Assembly (NCBI GenBank): GCA_947500545.1
Contig: CANMSO010000002.1
Location: 62,001 to 126,000, forward strand
Length of the DNA stretch: 64,000 nucleotides
Source: an uncultured Aquimarina sp.
GTDB taxonomy: Bacteria; Bacteroidota; Bacteroidia; Flavobacteriales; Flavobacteriaceae
Reading direction: 5' to 3'
Shown: positions 44,973 to 54,008 of the stretch, piece after piece
How the letters are laid out: the number at the start of each line of letters is the position of its first letter
Numbering within the stretch: the stretch's first letter is position 1
Translations under genes and position numbers: made by a program
The notes under the pieces: generated by a model
Databases searched by the model: none
What the model was told of the DNA's origin: nothing
What the model saw: the letters and a program-made list of their open reading frames with translations, nothing else

Positions 44973-45329
44973 TTAAAGGCCTGTTCCAGAACCAGCAACT
45001 TTTGACCCCGTTCCACCATCATTTACTTTAGTTCCAGTACCGTCACCAACTGCTTTTATGCTATCGTTCTTGGTCTTTTTCAAATTATTAACTTCCATTT
45101 TAAACCCAGACCCAGTTCCGTGGTCATTACCTTTTACATTCTTACCATTGTCATTACTCAAATTGTTTACTTCATTTGTGTTTTTTAAAGAATGATGTTC
45201 AAATTTGGTTTCATCTGATAGGAAATTTGAATTTAAATCGTTTTCCATATCATTGTCAAGCGAGCAGCTAAAGGTTAAAAGACTTATTAAACCTATTGCA
45301 TTAAGCTTTAGAATCAAGCGTTTTATCAT
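44973..45329 (-). CDS. Lipoprotein with repeated Gly-Thr-Gly motifs
   Basis: 118 residues. Lipoprotein signal with Cys at about residue 22 (LTFSCS). The rest is Asn/Lys/Asp-rich and disordered in look, and the second half repeats DxGTGxxxK (HGTGSGFK, DGTGTKVN, GGTGSKVA, GSGTGL). No domain is recognised. The repeats could bind calcium or simply be a flexible surface tail. Confidence 0.5.
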   Translation of the reverse strand: MIKRLILKLNAIGLISLLTFSCSLDNDMENDLNSNFLSDETKFEHHSLKNTNEVNNLSNDNGKNVKGNDHGTGSGFKMEVNNLKKTKNDSIKAVGDGTGTKVNDGGTGSKVAGSGTGL

Positions 45330-45402
45330 TATAAAGGAATTTTACTGTTCTATTTAATAAGTATGAACTTAGTGCATTTTATCACAAAAAAATCTAACTA
45401 AA

Positions 45403-46041
45403 TCAAAGATATTTTTTGATATCCTCAATCTGCGCCCTTTCCATCCAATTCGGATTGATATATGCAAATTTTATTTTTTTGTCTGAACCAATGACGTAAG
45501 TTGCTGGAATTGGAAGCTCAAAGCTGTTATCACCATTATGTTCTGGTATATCCATTCCGAAAGAATGGTGGATAGTTTTTAATTCGTCAGATAATGTAAA
45601 ACAGATGCCAAATTGCTTTGCGACCTCATTACTTTTATCGTGCAGAATTGGATAGTCGTATCCATTTTCTTCTTTCAATTGAGCTGATTTTTCTATAAGC
45701 TGAGGGCTAATCACAAATAGGTTTGAGCCACTCTCTTCAATTGCTGCAATATTTCTTTGCATATGTTTAAAGTCTATATTGCAAAACGGGCACCAATTAC
45801 CTCTATTGAAACTTATTACGACAGAGCCTAAGGCCGTCATTGTGTTGAGTGAAATTTTATTCCTATCCATATCTTCAAACTCAAAGTCAGGAACTTTATC
45901 GCCAACATTCAAAGCATTTTCTACAATACCGGCTTGGGATATTTTATTAATTTCGGAGATAAGTGTGTCCAATACTTCAGTTGGCACATTCTGAGTCATT
46001 TCGTCCGTGAAGTCCTTAAGTTCTTTTTCTAATGTCTTCAT
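45403..46041 (-). CDS. Peroxiredoxin-like thiol oxidoreductase
   Basis: 212 residues from MKTLEKELKDF; this start sits directly after the stop of the upstream YHS gene. An N-terminal helical part (1-40) is followed by an AhpC/TSA domain with Cys84-Pro-Phe-Cys87 (FNRGNWCPFC) and a PATYVIGSDKKIKFAYI strand. Such proteins (alkyl hydroperoxide reductase/thiol-specific antioxidant type) detoxify peroxides in the cytoplasm. It forms a two-gene operon with the YHS protein gene. Confidence 0.8.
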   Translation of the reverse strand: MKTLEKELKDFTDEMTQNVPTEVLDTLISEINKISQAGIVENALNVGDKVPDFEFEDMDRNKISLNTMTALGSVVISFNRGNWCPFCNIDFKHMQRNIAAIEESGSNLFVISPQLIEKSAQLKEENGYDYPILHDKSNEVAKQFGICFTLSDELKTIHHSFGMDIPEHNGDNSFELPIPATYVIGSDKKIKFAYINPNWMERAQIEDIKKYL

Positions 46042-46042
46042 C

Positions 46043-46510
46043 TTAGTTCTTTTTAATCTTTTCCCAATTAGTAACTGCCATCTGTTCCATTTTGGCCTCA
46101 TTATTTATCCAAGGAACTATAGTATTGAAAGGCTTTCCTTCCCAATAATCATTATAGAACAGATAGAGCTTACCATCATCTATTCTAAATGTTTCTGGGT
46201 CAACAGGAATTTTTTTGCTCATTTGTGCAACTGCAAAAGCGCAATAACCATCATATTGAGGTAGATACTTTTCAGGATTAGCTTTAAAAGAATTTAAATG
46301 CTCTGTATTAACAAAGTAATAGATTACTCCATTGTGGTTTATTGAAAAGGAGCTACTTCCCCGTTTAGCAGAATTCGATGTAAAATAATTTACAATATCA
46401 TAGCCGTTATTGGCTATATTATTCTCATTAGTGTTTACTTTTTGTGCACTTACTTTAAAGCTGATTACAGTTAAAACTAGTACTCCTAAAATTAGTTTGA
46501 TTCTTTTCAT
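46043..46510 (-). CDS. Secreted single YHS-domain protein
   Basis: 155 residues from MKRIKLIL, signal peptide ending FKVSAQ. One YHS-like domain: NGYDIVNYFTSNSAKRGSSSFSINHNGVIYYFVNTEHLNSFKANPEKYLPQYDGYCAFA. It keeps a Cys (YCAFA) in the place where metal-binding YHS domains have theirs. It is divergent from an AraC regulator and co-directed with a peroxiredoxin, hinting at an oxidative or metal stress role. Confidence 0.72.
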   Translation of the reverse strand: MKRIKLILGVLVLTVISFKVSAQKVNTNENNIANNGYDIVNYFTSNSAKRGSSSFSINHNGVIYYFVNTEHLNSFKANPEKYLPQYDGYCAFAVAQMSKKIPVDPETFRIDDGKLYLFYNDYWEGKPFNTIVPWINNEAKMEQMAVTNWEKIKKN

Positions 46511-46613
46511 GTTTAAAATATTTAGTGATTTATTATTCAAATTTAATTCAGATATACGAACTTATATAGTTGAAAAATGTATTAATTTTGTCATTTCATT
46601 CAAATTTTGAAAT

Positions 46614-47531
46614 ATGGATGTATTAAGTGATATAATTAATAGTATGAGATTATCTAGTGCTATTTACTTTAAAACAGATTTTTCTTCACCTTGGGGAATG
46701 GAAATTCCAAATGGCACATTTGCCCAATTTCACCTGGTAGTGAGAGGGCAGTGTATCCTGAAAACCAAGAATGAGAAAAAATCATTATTTGCTGGAGATA
46801 TAGTTGTGTTTCCACATGGAACTAACCATTGGTTAGCTGACAGTGAAAGCAGTAAAAGGATGAACGGAATTGAGATAGTAAAATCTATTCGTAATGGGAA
46901 GTCGTATGCGAGGGGTGATTCAATATCTGCTACCTTACTTTGCGGTCATTTTGAATTCGATAAAGACTTGAGTCATCCTTTTTTTAATGAGCTTCCTATT
47001 TTTATCCATATTTCTGATATAGAAAAAAAAGGGCTCTCTTGGCTAGAAGGTATTTCTTCGTTAATTATTAACGAAACTAATTATGACCAATTTGGTCATA
47101 ATGCTGTAATTAATAGGCTTGGAGAGGTATTGTTTATTCATGTTATTCGGGGATATATTCAACAAAGTAAATTACAAGAAGGTTTTTTCGCAGCTCTTAA
47201 AGATAAACGAATCAATAAAACTCTAAATAAGATTCATGGTAGTTTAGATAAAAATATACCTCTTGAAGAATTGGCAAGCTTTGCAGGAATGTCTCGAACA
47301 AGTTTTTTTATTTTTTTCAAAAAACTACTTGGGATAACACCCAAAAAATATATTCTAAATTGGAAGATGCTTAAATCAAAAGAACTAATTCAAAACACAG
47401 AGAATAGTATTTCTGAAATTTGTAAAATGACTGGCTATAGCTCCGAGTCTTCATTTAATAAAGCATTTAAAAAGTATGCCTCTACGACCCCATTAGAATA
47501 TCGTAGAAGGAGTCGACGTAAAGTAAATTGA
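46614..47531 (+). CDS. AraC-family regulator with cupin sensor
   Basis: 305 residues. The N-terminal cupin_6 domain (GTFAQFHLVVRGQCILKTKNEKKSLFAGDIVVFPHGTNHWLAD) would bind a ligand; the C-terminal double HTH of the AraC type (KIHGSLDKNIPLEELASFAGMSRTSFFIFFKKLLGITPKKYIL... YSSESSFNKAFKKYASTTPLEYR) binds DNA. Divergent from the YHS/peroxiredoxin operon, which it probably controls from the 100-base gap between them. Confidence 0.85.
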   Translation: MDVLSDIINSMRLSSAIYFKTDFSSPWGMEIPNGTFAQFHLVVRGQCILKTKNEKKSLFAGDIVVFPHGTNHWLADSESSKRMNGIEIVKSIRNGKSYARGDSISATLLCGHFEFDKDLSHPFFNELPIFIHISDIEKKGLSWLEGISSLIINETNYDQFGHNAVINRLGEVLFIHVIRGYIQQSKLQEGFFAALKDKRINKTLNKIHGSLDKNIPLEELASFAGMSRTSFFIFFKKLLGITPKKYILNWKMLKSKELIQNTENSISEICKMTGYSSESSFNKAFKKYASTTPLEYRRRSRRKVN

Positions 47532-47785
47532 TAGTTTAGATTTTTAGTGAATCGAGTTTTCTTAGTAAAAAGAAATTAATTAGCTGCAAAAGCTTAAACT
47601 ATATATGTTAAACGCATATTATCCTAAAAGTTAACTACACTTTCAAGTGCTTCGTCGGTATCTTTATGTATAAAGTTGGCTTGGTAACGTATTGTGGATA
47701 ACCCGGTAAAAGTGAACCACCTGTTCCGGATTAAAGTGAGCAGGGTAAAACAAGTGTTAAAATTCGATTCATTTGTGGTTTAAAA
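47532..47785. other. Intergenic scar with integrase and IS21 remnants
   Basis: No intact gene. 47,532-47,625 shows nothing recognisable. Next come an integrase tail (47,626-47,693) and IS21-type terminal sequence (about 47,695-47,785), each listed separately. Confidence 0.7.
47626..47693 (-). pseudogene. C-terminal remnant of a second ICE-type integrase
   Basis: Read leftward, the frame gives TIRYQANFIHKDTDEALES and then VVNF and a stop. This differs from the end of the ICE integrase at 59.9 kb at only a few positions and includes its active-site Tyr. Homology breaks off at the IS21 sequence, so the rest of the gene is gone. It marks the former end of another, related element. Confidence 0.8.
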
Positions 47786-47893
47786 TTAGTAATTTTTCTT
47801 TAATTTTTTTCTCATAGACTCCCCTTTAAGATTAATTCTATGAGCGGAGTGTACAATTCTATCTAAAATAGCATCAGCAATAGTTCCACCAGT
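47695..47893 (-). mobile_element. IS21-family element remnant (terminal repeats plus istB tail)
   Basis: Two similar direct repeats, CGGTAAAAGTGAACC and CGGATTAAAGTGAGC, lie near 47,701-47,741 and look like the multiple end repeats of IS21 elements. Behind them, on the minus strand, is the C-terminus of an IstB ATPase ([26 protein letters not shown]). istA and most of istB are missing. Confidence 0.7.
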
Positions 47894-47911
47894 CGTTAGA
47901 ATATGTATCAT
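47786..47911 (-). pseudogene. Chimeric fragment: asparaginase-like start fused to istB end
   Basis: A 41-codon frame. The first 11 residues ([11 protein letters not shown]) match the start of the one-domain asparaginase-like protein at 17.9 kb, and the ATG overlaps the stop of the DUF1801 gene (ATGA). The following 30 residues are the IstB end. The asparaginase gene was evidently cut off after codon 11 by an event involving the insertion sequence. No function is expected. Confidence 0.65.
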
Positions 47912-48345
47912 CTTTTTATTTTTGAAATAACGAGTCCCTGATTCAACTTCTTTGCGTTTGAATCTTCAATAGCCATAGCAATTGCTTTTTCCATTAAATT
48001 TTTGACCGCGTCATTTTTAAAATCTGCTTCTGTTTCGATAGGAATATGACGAATCAATTTTCCAGTTCCCTGAAGTATTCTATTTGGGTCTTCAAGTAAC
48101 GTCCCTTTGTTAAATCCAAGATTCAAATGGTTGGTATATATAGGAATCATACAAAAAGCATCGGACATTTTTTCGGAAACAGAATAAAGCGATGTTAGTG
48201 CGTGGGTATGGTATAAAAGCTCATTGCTTTGAGCGTTTATAGAAAGCAAAAACTCTCTCAAATCAAGATATAAATCAATTATTTTTTGCTCTTTATATTT
48301 TAGGTAAAACAAAAAATCGGGATGCACTTCTCTTTTACTTGTCAT
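47908..48345 (-). CDS. DUF1801 family protein
   Basis: 145 residues with the DUF1801 form: [79 protein letters not shown]. The family has a two-layer fold of unknown biochemical role. It ends a leftward operon of small proteins (VOC, GyrI-like, NTF2-like) and once ran on into an asparaginase-like gene, now truncated. Confidence 0.75.
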   Translation of the reverse strand: MTSKREVHPDFLFYLKYKEQKIIDLYLDLREFLLSINAQSNELLYHTHALTSLYSVSEKMSDAFCMIPIYTNHLNLGFNKGTLLEDPNRILQGTGKLIRHIPIETEADFKNDAVKNLMEKAIAMAIEDSNAKKLNQGLVISKIKR

Positions 48346-48351
48346 AATAGT

Positions 48352-48735
48352 TTATTTGGCATTACTGTCATATTGGACAGCACAAACTAGATTTCCTTCA
48401 GTATCTAGAAATTTAGTGAGCCAACCAACGTAAGGTATCGCTGTTTTTGGCATCAATATTTTACCATTGTTCACAATGACTGCTTCAATTGTGGTATCAA
48501 CATTTTCAACTTCAATTGAGCACTCAAAGCCAATAATTTTCTCTTTTAGTGGACTATATTTTCTTGATTGAAGAGCCCCTATTAATTCCGCATCTTTGTT
48601 TGAGCTATCTTTTATTTGTGGAAAATCGGACTGTCCGTAGCTGTTAAATTCCCACCCAAATAAATTTGAATAAAATGCTTTAGCTCTATCCATATCATCA
48701 ATATAAACGGCAAAATGTTTTAATTTACTTGTCAT
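48352..48735 (-). CDS. VOC (glyoxalase) superfamily protein
   Basis: 127 residues from MTSKLKHFAVYIDDM. The vicinal oxygen chelate repeat is seen twice: HFAVYIDDMDRAKAFYSNLFGWEF and GFECSIEVENVDTTIEAVIVNNG, ending in TEGNLVCAVQYD. Members act in glyoxal detoxification, ring cleavage or antibiotic sequestration; none can be singled out. The start overlaps the gene upstream by 11 bases. A farther ATG at 48,786 is unlikely. Confidence 0.8.
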   Translation of the reverse strand: MTSKLKHFAVYIDDMDRAKAFYSNLFGWEFNSYGQSDFPQIKDSSNKDAELIGALQSRKYSPLKEKIIGFECSIEVENVDTTIEAVIVNNGKILMPKTAIPYVGWLTKFLDTEGNLVCAVQYDSNAK

Positions 48736-49222
48736 TGTTTTTCTTTTTAATTGGTACATACATATTTTCTTCAGAATTTGGGTCATTATTCTTATAATTA
48801 TGTCCCATTACCTGAAAATGAGGTCTATCGTCGAGTGAATAATCAGAATTTGGTAACCAAACTTTAAAAATATATTGAAATAAGCTTTCAGCATCAGTTC
48901 CTTTTAGTAGAAACACAGCGTAGAGCCCATTAGATAATGTAAATGATTCCATCCCCTTTGGAATACCATTAAAATCGGTAACTTCAGTTACTGCCCACAT
49001 TACAAATTCTGTATGTTGTTTATCAATATTAAAGTTTGCGTTTTCATAAACTTGCATGGCTATAACTTCCGTAGTTGAAACATTCAGAATCTCTTTCTTT
49101 CTTGGCATAAAGCGTTTCCATAATTGGATTATTTTCGCATAGTCAAAAGACATTTTTGAGTTTAATCCAACCAACTTCTTTTTGGAAAGATCTTCTATTT
49201 TTGGCTGTATATTATTATTCAT
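48725..49222 (-). CDS. GyrI-like/AraC effector-binding domain protein
   Basis: 165 residues. The pattern ILNVSTTEVIAMQVYENANF, TDFNGIPKGMESFTLSNGLYAVFLLKG and KVWLPNSDYSLDDRPHFQVMG is the GyrI-like small-molecule-binding domain without a DNA-binding part. Stand-alone GyrI-like proteins bind or hydrolyse small toxic compounds. It lies within the operon behind the AraC regulator at 49.7-50.6 kb. Confidence 0.78.
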   Translation of the reverse strand: MNNNIQPKIEDLSKKKLVGLNSKMSFDYAKIIQLWKRFMPRKKEILNVSTTEVIAMQVYENANFNIDKQHTEFVMWAVTEVTDFNGIPKGMESFTLSNGLYAVFLLKGTDAESLFQYIFKVWLPNSDYSLDDRPHFQVMGHNYKNNDPNSEENMYVPIKKKNNDK

Positions 49223-49256
49223 TCTCTCTAACTGTATTCATAATACTTGATTTCCA

Positions 49257-49736
49257 TTAATTACCTCCCCTTGGTTTTTTTATTGAGCTGTGACCAATTA
49301 AAAATTTCCATGATTCATTTTCCTTAATTGTTAAGATTGTCATCGCTCCATCAAGTGTGAAATTAAACCCTGAGTTTAACTCTATTTTTTCTACATATTC
49401 TAAATAGAGGGACACTAAATTTGAATCAACAATTTGTATATCCTTTTTAGAAATTTTTAAATCCACGGCTTTGACTGTCGGATAAAATTCCTCAATCCCA
49501 TCAAGCAATGATTGCCGATTTGGATATTGCATAACCCCGTCTTCTACCCAAGAGAAACGTTTGTCCCTAGAAAAATAATAATCAATCCCCTTAAGTCCTT
49601 TTGTGTTAACCTGATTCTCATAAGCCAACAACATTTCTTCAACCTCTTTTTTGATAGCTGCTGAGTCTATAGAAGGCTTCTCTGAACAAGAGAGAGACAT
49701 TAGAATAATTGAAAATATTAACGCTGCTCTTTTCAT
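49257..49736 (-). CDS. NTF2-like (SnoaL/DUF4440-type) lipoprotein
   Basis: 159 residues. Lipoprotein signal with Cys at about residue 17 (MSLSC). The rest is an NTF2-like cone: EEMLLAYENQVNTKGLKGIDYYFSRDKRFSWVEDGVMQYPNRQSLLDGIEEFYP, FTLDGAMTILTIKENESWKFLIGHSS. The family holds both enzymes and binding proteins. The start overlaps the AraC gene by 4 bases, so the two are coupled. Confidence 0.75.
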   Translation of the reverse strand: MKRAALIFSIILMSLSCSEKPSIDSAAIKKEVEEMLLAYENQVNTKGLKGIDYYFSRDKRFSWVEDGVMQYPNRQSLLDGIEEFYPTVKAVDLKISKKDIQIVDSNLVSLYLEYVEKIELNSGFNFTLDGAMTILTIKENESWKFLIGHSSIKKPRGGN

Positions 49737-50551
49737 ATGTCAATAGTTTTGAATGGTTTGTTTGAATCCCAATTTTTTAATATCTCGGTTCTAAATGTGT
49801 AGAAGTTTGTATTCTCACAGGAAATTATCTTGAGATCTTTTTCGTATTTTTTAATAGTGCCCGGTGCCACTCCCAGTAATTCTTTATATGAACGATTCAT
49901 ATGCGAAGCATCCCAGAATCCAACATCATAAGCGGTATTGGTTATTTGCTTGCCCTTCAGAACTAGATTTAGTGAATTGATAACTTTTATCCATAGCATA
50001 AAGCTTTGAATTGGTTGACCCACTTGCCTTTTAAACAAATACCTTAACCTGCTTTCAGAAAGGCAAACATGATTCGCTACATCTTTTACTTTAATCTGCT
50101 CCATTTGGTGATTGCTAATAAATGAAATAGCTTCTGTAATACGATGATCCTTATTTATTGTCTTATCAAAATCTATAAGGTGCTCTATAATGGTAAGAAA
50201 TCCTTTAAAAATCACATCGCAATTATTGACAACTAGTAGGCGTTTAAAAAAAGCAGTGCTAATTTTACCAATGTCAGAATTGCTTAAATCATTAATATCC
50301 TTATCGAACAAATATTTTTTTTCCAATTTTTGTGCATACTCACTATCTTTATCGAGATAGATAAATAACTGAATACTATTGTTACTATCCAATTGATGTA
50401 AATGAGATGCTCTGATGATAGCGGTAGAGAACATTTTCCATTCGGTTGATTTATCTTTCAATCGAAATTTTTTATCTATGTCGAAAGCTAACTGGAGTGT
50501 TCCATGTCGATGAGGACTTGTGTCAAAAGAAGTGCCCCAAAAAGCACTCAT
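49733..50551 (-). CDS. AraC-family transcriptional regulator
   Basis: 272 residues. N-terminal part with a HRHGTLQLAFDIDKKF beta segment; C-terminal AraC double HTH (ISNHQMEQIKVKDVANHVCLSESRLRYLFKRQVGQPIQSFML, AYDVGFWDASHMNRSYKELLGVAP). It is the first gene of a leftward operon of small binding or detoxification proteins (NTF2-like, GyrI-like, VOC, DUF1801) and probably regulates it. Confidence 0.82.
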   Translation of the reverse strand: MSAFWGTSFDTSPHRHGTLQLAFDIDKKFRLKDKSTEWKMFSTAIIRASHLHQLDSNNSIQLFIYLDKDSEYAQKLEKKYLFDKDINDLSNSDIGKISTAFFKRLLVVNNCDVIFKGFLTIIEHLIDFDKTINKDHRITEAISFISNHQMEQIKVKDVANHVCLSESRLRYLFKRQVGQPIQSFMLWIKVINSLNLVLKGKQITNTAYDVGFWDASHMNRSYKELLGVAPGTIKKYEKDLKIISCENTNFYTFRTEILKNWDSNKPFKTIDI

Positions 50552-50737
50552 GCCATTCCATAAGTAAAGTGCTGAAGTAACTCCAGTGTTCCCTTTTATA
50601 TTTTCAGAATCTTCGATATAATTGATTTTAATTCACAATCAAAACTACAAAACAGGATATCCAATATATTGTATAATATGACTGTTTTTAAGTACGTTTA
50701 TATTTATCTATTAAAGCATTAATTAGAACATCTTTTT

Positions 50738-51208
50738 TCAATCCCAAATCTGTGGTCTATTAACTCCAATGGTTCTTAGATAGCTTAATAATTGCCCTGT
50801 ATGAACCGATTCATGGTAGGCAATCCGATTAAGATAATCTCCGAGTTTTTTGCTTTGACCAACTTCGCTTCTCTCAATTTTTATTTTTTCCAAGTCTAGC
50901 TCATTTAAGTTACCTATCATTTTAATAAAATCCTGTCGATATTGCTCAGCTATTTTAAGTTCATTCTCTAAAGTCGCATATTCTAATCCTTTCCAGGGAG
51001 ATACATAGTCACCTAAATTGCCTCGATTCTCTATTATTTTATGAAATAGGTGCTCTCCTTCCAAAACATGTCTTACCATTTCAATAATTGTAAAAGCACC
51101 CTTATCTGGTCGCCATTGTAAATAATCAACTGGTACTCCTTTCCATAATTTTATGCTTCGCCTTCTTATTTCAGAAAAGTTTAATAGAATGATTTGAATT
51201 GGATTCAT
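50738..51208 (-). CDS. DinB-family protein
   Basis: 156 residues, four-helix DinB fold. The three metal-binding His residues are visible: His47 (MVRHVLEGE), His132 and His136 (AYHESVHTGQLLSYLR). DinB-like proteins include thiol-dependent transferases for bacillithiol or mycothiol and others without known substrate. It lies 25 bases after the DUF6090 gene. Confidence 0.82.
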   Translation of the reverse strand: MNPIQIILLNFSEIRRRSIKLWKGVPVDYLQWRPDKGAFTIIEMVRHVLEGEHLFHKIIENRGNLGDYVSPWKGLEYATLENELKIAEQYRQDFIKMIGNLNELDLEKIKIERSEVGQSKKLGDYLNRIAYHESVHTGQLLSYLRTIGVNRPQIWD

Positions 51209-51233
51209 GGATTTTATAATTTTAAGTTTACAA

Positions 51234-51974
51234 TTAATTCAAATCTTCTTTATTTAGTTGTGATAAGAGTTCAGAAGTGACCTCAACTATAGCTTCATAC
51301 ATATCACTTTGAAGTTCGAATAATTTCAAGCTTTCAACCATAGAATTGTTGAGTATTCTGAATTGATTTGAACTCAGATTTTGTTTCCAATATTTGGTGT
51401 CCTGATGTTCTTTTTTTGAAAGTCCATTTAGGTATACCAAATCAAAATTCTTTTTTATTTCTTGTTCGTATAAGGCTACATCTTGAATAGTTTGAGTCTC
51501 ATAAAAGACATACCGATCATGTGTGTTTTTGAGTTTAAGTATAGAAGCTTTCTTTTGTTTAGAGAAAAGAGATAGATTTCCTGTGGTAATTAAATCATCA
51601 ATGGTATATACGCTTGTGTAAAAGGCTATTTTTGTAGAAATGACACTATCTAATTTATTATGAAGGATATCCAAATTAGGATTTTCTGAATTATAATAGT
51701 TAAGGTAATTTTCAATTGATTTTTTTTTGATACTATTACGACTATCCAGATTCTTTAAATGAGCTATATCATTTTCAAGCTCGTTTATAAGACTAACTTC
51801 ATAGATTTCCCGCTGGATCTCTTTCTTTCTCGTTTCATTCCAATTATTAATCTGAACTGCAATTAAAATACCAAACACAACAAGAAAAATTTCTCCAAGA
51901 GCATATATCAAATATTTGCTGAATTTATTTTCACTTAGTAGGAACTGTCTATTTTTTTTAAAGAATTTTAGCAT
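51234..51974 (-). CDS. DUF6090 membrane protein
   Basis: 246 residues. The N-terminal segment SENKFSKYLIYALGEIFLVVFGILIAVQINNWNE, with one membrane helix followed by a Trp-Asn motif, is the DUF6090 signature of Bacteroidota; the rest is a helical extracytoplasmic domain. Function unknown. It stands behind the epimerase gene. Confidence 0.82.
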   Translation of the reverse strand: MLKFFKKNRQFLLSENKFSKYLIYALGEIFLVVFGILIAVQINNWNETRKKEIQREIYEVSLINELENDIAHLKNLDSRNSIKKKSIENYLNYYNSENPNLDILHNKLDSVISTKIAFYTSVYTIDDLITTGNLSLFSKQKKASILKLKNTHDRYVFYETQTIQDVALYEQEIKKNFDLVYLNGLSKKEHQDTKYWKQNLSSNQFRILNNSMVESLKLFELQSDMYEAIVEVTSELLSQLNKEDLN

Positions 51975-51998
51975 TGCACAATTGGTTTTATATTAGTT

Positions 51999-52985
51999 TT
52001 ATTCATTCACAGGATATGGTTCACCCTCAAATTTTTGATCATGATAACCCTTTAGGCCAACATCTATTGAAAGCTGGCTTTGAAAATTTCTGTTTTCTTT
52101 TAAACAGTTAAGAATATATTCGAAATCATATTTTGGTTTCCAACCGAGTTCCTTTCTTGCCTTATCATTTATATAGACTCTATTAATTTTTGGAAACATT
52201 TTCCAGTTTAATTTTTCATATATATCTTCATATTCAGGATATAATTTTTTAACTACCGAAGGTGCATTTAAATGTAATTTTTCCAAGTCTTTTTTGGTAA
52301 AAGGAGAAGTAGCACTAATAATATATTTACCAAACCCTATTTCTTCACATTTTTCAATCGCAAGTATATGAGCCGAAACTACATCTCCTATATCTACTCG
52401 TCTATATAGAAATTCATTGGCTTTGCTATTATGGCTTTCATATAATTGTCTTACCTCTTTTTTATCGTCATCTTCAGGAAAGAATCTCGATGTTTTTAAT
52501 ATCAAACAGGGTAATTTGTGATTTCGATAAAATAGTTGACAAAGGTCTTCAGCAGCAGTTTTTGTTACACCATATATATTCTTAGGTAGGGGTTGAATTT
52601 TCTCAGTAATCCAGTTTGCAGGTTCATTAATTTTGGGTGTGAGAGCATCTCCATAGGTACTGGTTGTGCTTGTGAATATAAAAGACTTAACACCGTGTTT
52701 TTTTGCTTCTTGTAGTAAATTAAGAGTCCCCATTAAATTAGTATCAACAAAATCTTTATAGCTATGAGTAGCTACATGAGGTTTGTGTAATGTGGCGGTA
52801 TGAATAATGGCATTAACACCTATCATGCATTCTTTTACAAATTCTCTATCAGTTATAGAACCCACATGGGTAGTATATTTAGATGGCTTGATATCAATAC
52901 TCACAAAAGTGTGATTAGTTTTATTTATTTCTCTAACTAATGCTTCTCCTAAATGTCCACTACTTCCTGTAATTAATATTTTCAC
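51999..52985 (-). CDS. NAD-dependent epimerase/dehydratase (extended SDR)
   Basis: 328 residues. Nucleotide-binding motif GSSGHLG (7-13), Asp31 after the second strand suggesting NAD preference, catalytic Ser-rich strand FIFTSTTSTYGD and Tyr138-x3-Lys142 (YGVTK). The family acts on nucleotide sugars or on aldehydes and ketones. It is third in a leftward row after an ATP-grasp-like protein and an aldo-keto reductase, which suggests a shared metabolite. Confidence 0.82.
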   Translation of the reverse strand: MKILITGSSGHLGEALVREINKTNHTFVSIDIKPSKYTTHVGSITDREFVKECMIGVNAIIHTATLHKPHVATHSYKDFVDTNLMGTLNLLQEAKKHGVKSFIFTSTTSTYGDALTPKINEPANWITEKIQPLPKNIYGVTKTAAEDLCQLFYRNHKLPCLILKTSRFFPEDDDKKEVRQLYESHNSKANEFLYRRVDIGDVVSAHILAIEKCEEIGFGKYIISATSPFTKKDLEKLHLNAPSVVKKLYPEYEDIYEKLNWKMFPKINRVYINDKARKELGWKPKYDFEYILNCLKENRNFQSQLSIDVGLKGYHDQKFEGEPYPVNE

Positions 52986-53030
52986 TTGATTTTTTTATTT
53001 TAAATATTACTATCATGCTATATTCACCAA

Positions 53031-54008
53031 TCATATGATTAATTGCTCCTCCATACGATCTGTTGCCAATGCAGGTGTAAGAGAAAAACCAGAAATTTTG
53101 TCTCTCAATTCTTTAGACATCTTTATATCTAAAGAAGCCAAGGCTGGCATTAATTGTTCTACATCGCGAGCTCCGATAATTGGGGCCGTAATTTCCAAAT
53201 GAGAATTTACCCAAGCAATTGCAAGGCTAACAGAATTATAGTTATTTGATATGGCGAATTCAACGAATCGCTTTGTTGTCTCTATGTTAATTTTCTGTTC
53301 ATATCTTTTTTGATACATTTCACTCGAATAAAATCGACCTTTTTGCTCTGTATCTTTTATAAGATACTTGCCGGTTAACATACCTCCAGCCAATGGACTA
53401 TAGGATGTAACTCCAATATTCTCACTTTTCGACATTGGTAAAATTTCCGATTCACATTGTCTTTTTAGTAAATTATACATGGGTTGAATACAAGTAATTG
53501 AAGCATAACCAAATTGTTCTGTAATAGCTATCGCCTTCATAACCTGCCAGGCAGCGAAATTGCTTAAACCAACATAATTTACCTTCCCTTGTTTAACAAA
53601 ATCATTTAGGGTAGATAGACTTTCTTCAAGAGGAGTTTCTTCATCAAAACTATGTAGGTAATAAATATCGATATAATCAGTATTTAGTCTCTTTAAACTT
53701 TTTTCAAGCTCACGAGTCAAATGTATTCTACTTAAACCTTTATCGTGAATATTGTTCCCTGTAGGATAATATGCCTTTGTAGTTATAATTACCTCTTCAC
53801 GGTGTTCATGGATTAGCTCACCGAGTATTTTTTCAGATTCTCCTTCAGCATATACATTAGCACTGTCAAAAAAATTAATGCCTTTATCTCTTGACAATGC
53901 ATACATTTTCTTGGACATAGTTCTATCTGCACCATCCCCAAAAGTCATTGTTCCTAAACACAATGAAGAGACTTTTAGCCCTGAATCTCCTAAGTTTTTA
54001 TATTCCAT
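53031..54008 (-). CDS. Aldo-keto reductase
   Basis: 325 residues, complete AKR barrel. Catalytic residues: Asp and Tyr in INFFDSANVYAEGESE, Lys in VIITTKAYY, His in IYYLHSFDEETPLEE. The NADPH-binding end has VNSHLEITAPIIGARDVEQL. Closest to the YajO/Tas-like group. The start overlaps the end of the ATP-grasp-like gene by 11 bases, so the two are probably coupled. Confidence 0.87.
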   Translation of the reverse strand: MEYKNLGDSGLKVSSLCLGTMTFGDGADRTMSKKMYALSRDKGINFFDSANVYAEGESEKILGELIHEHREEVIITTKAYYPTGNNIHDKGLSRIHLTRELEKSLKRLNTDYIDIYYLHSFDEETPLEESLSTLNDFVKQGKVNYVGLSNFAAWQVMKAIAITEQFGYASITCIQPMYNLLKRQCESEILPMSKSENIGVTSYSPLAGGMLTGKYLIKDTEQKGRFYSSEMYQKRYEQKINIETTKRFVEFAISNNYNSVSLAIAWVNSHLEITAPIIGARDVEQLMPALASLDIKMSKELRDKISGFSLTPALATDRMEEQLII

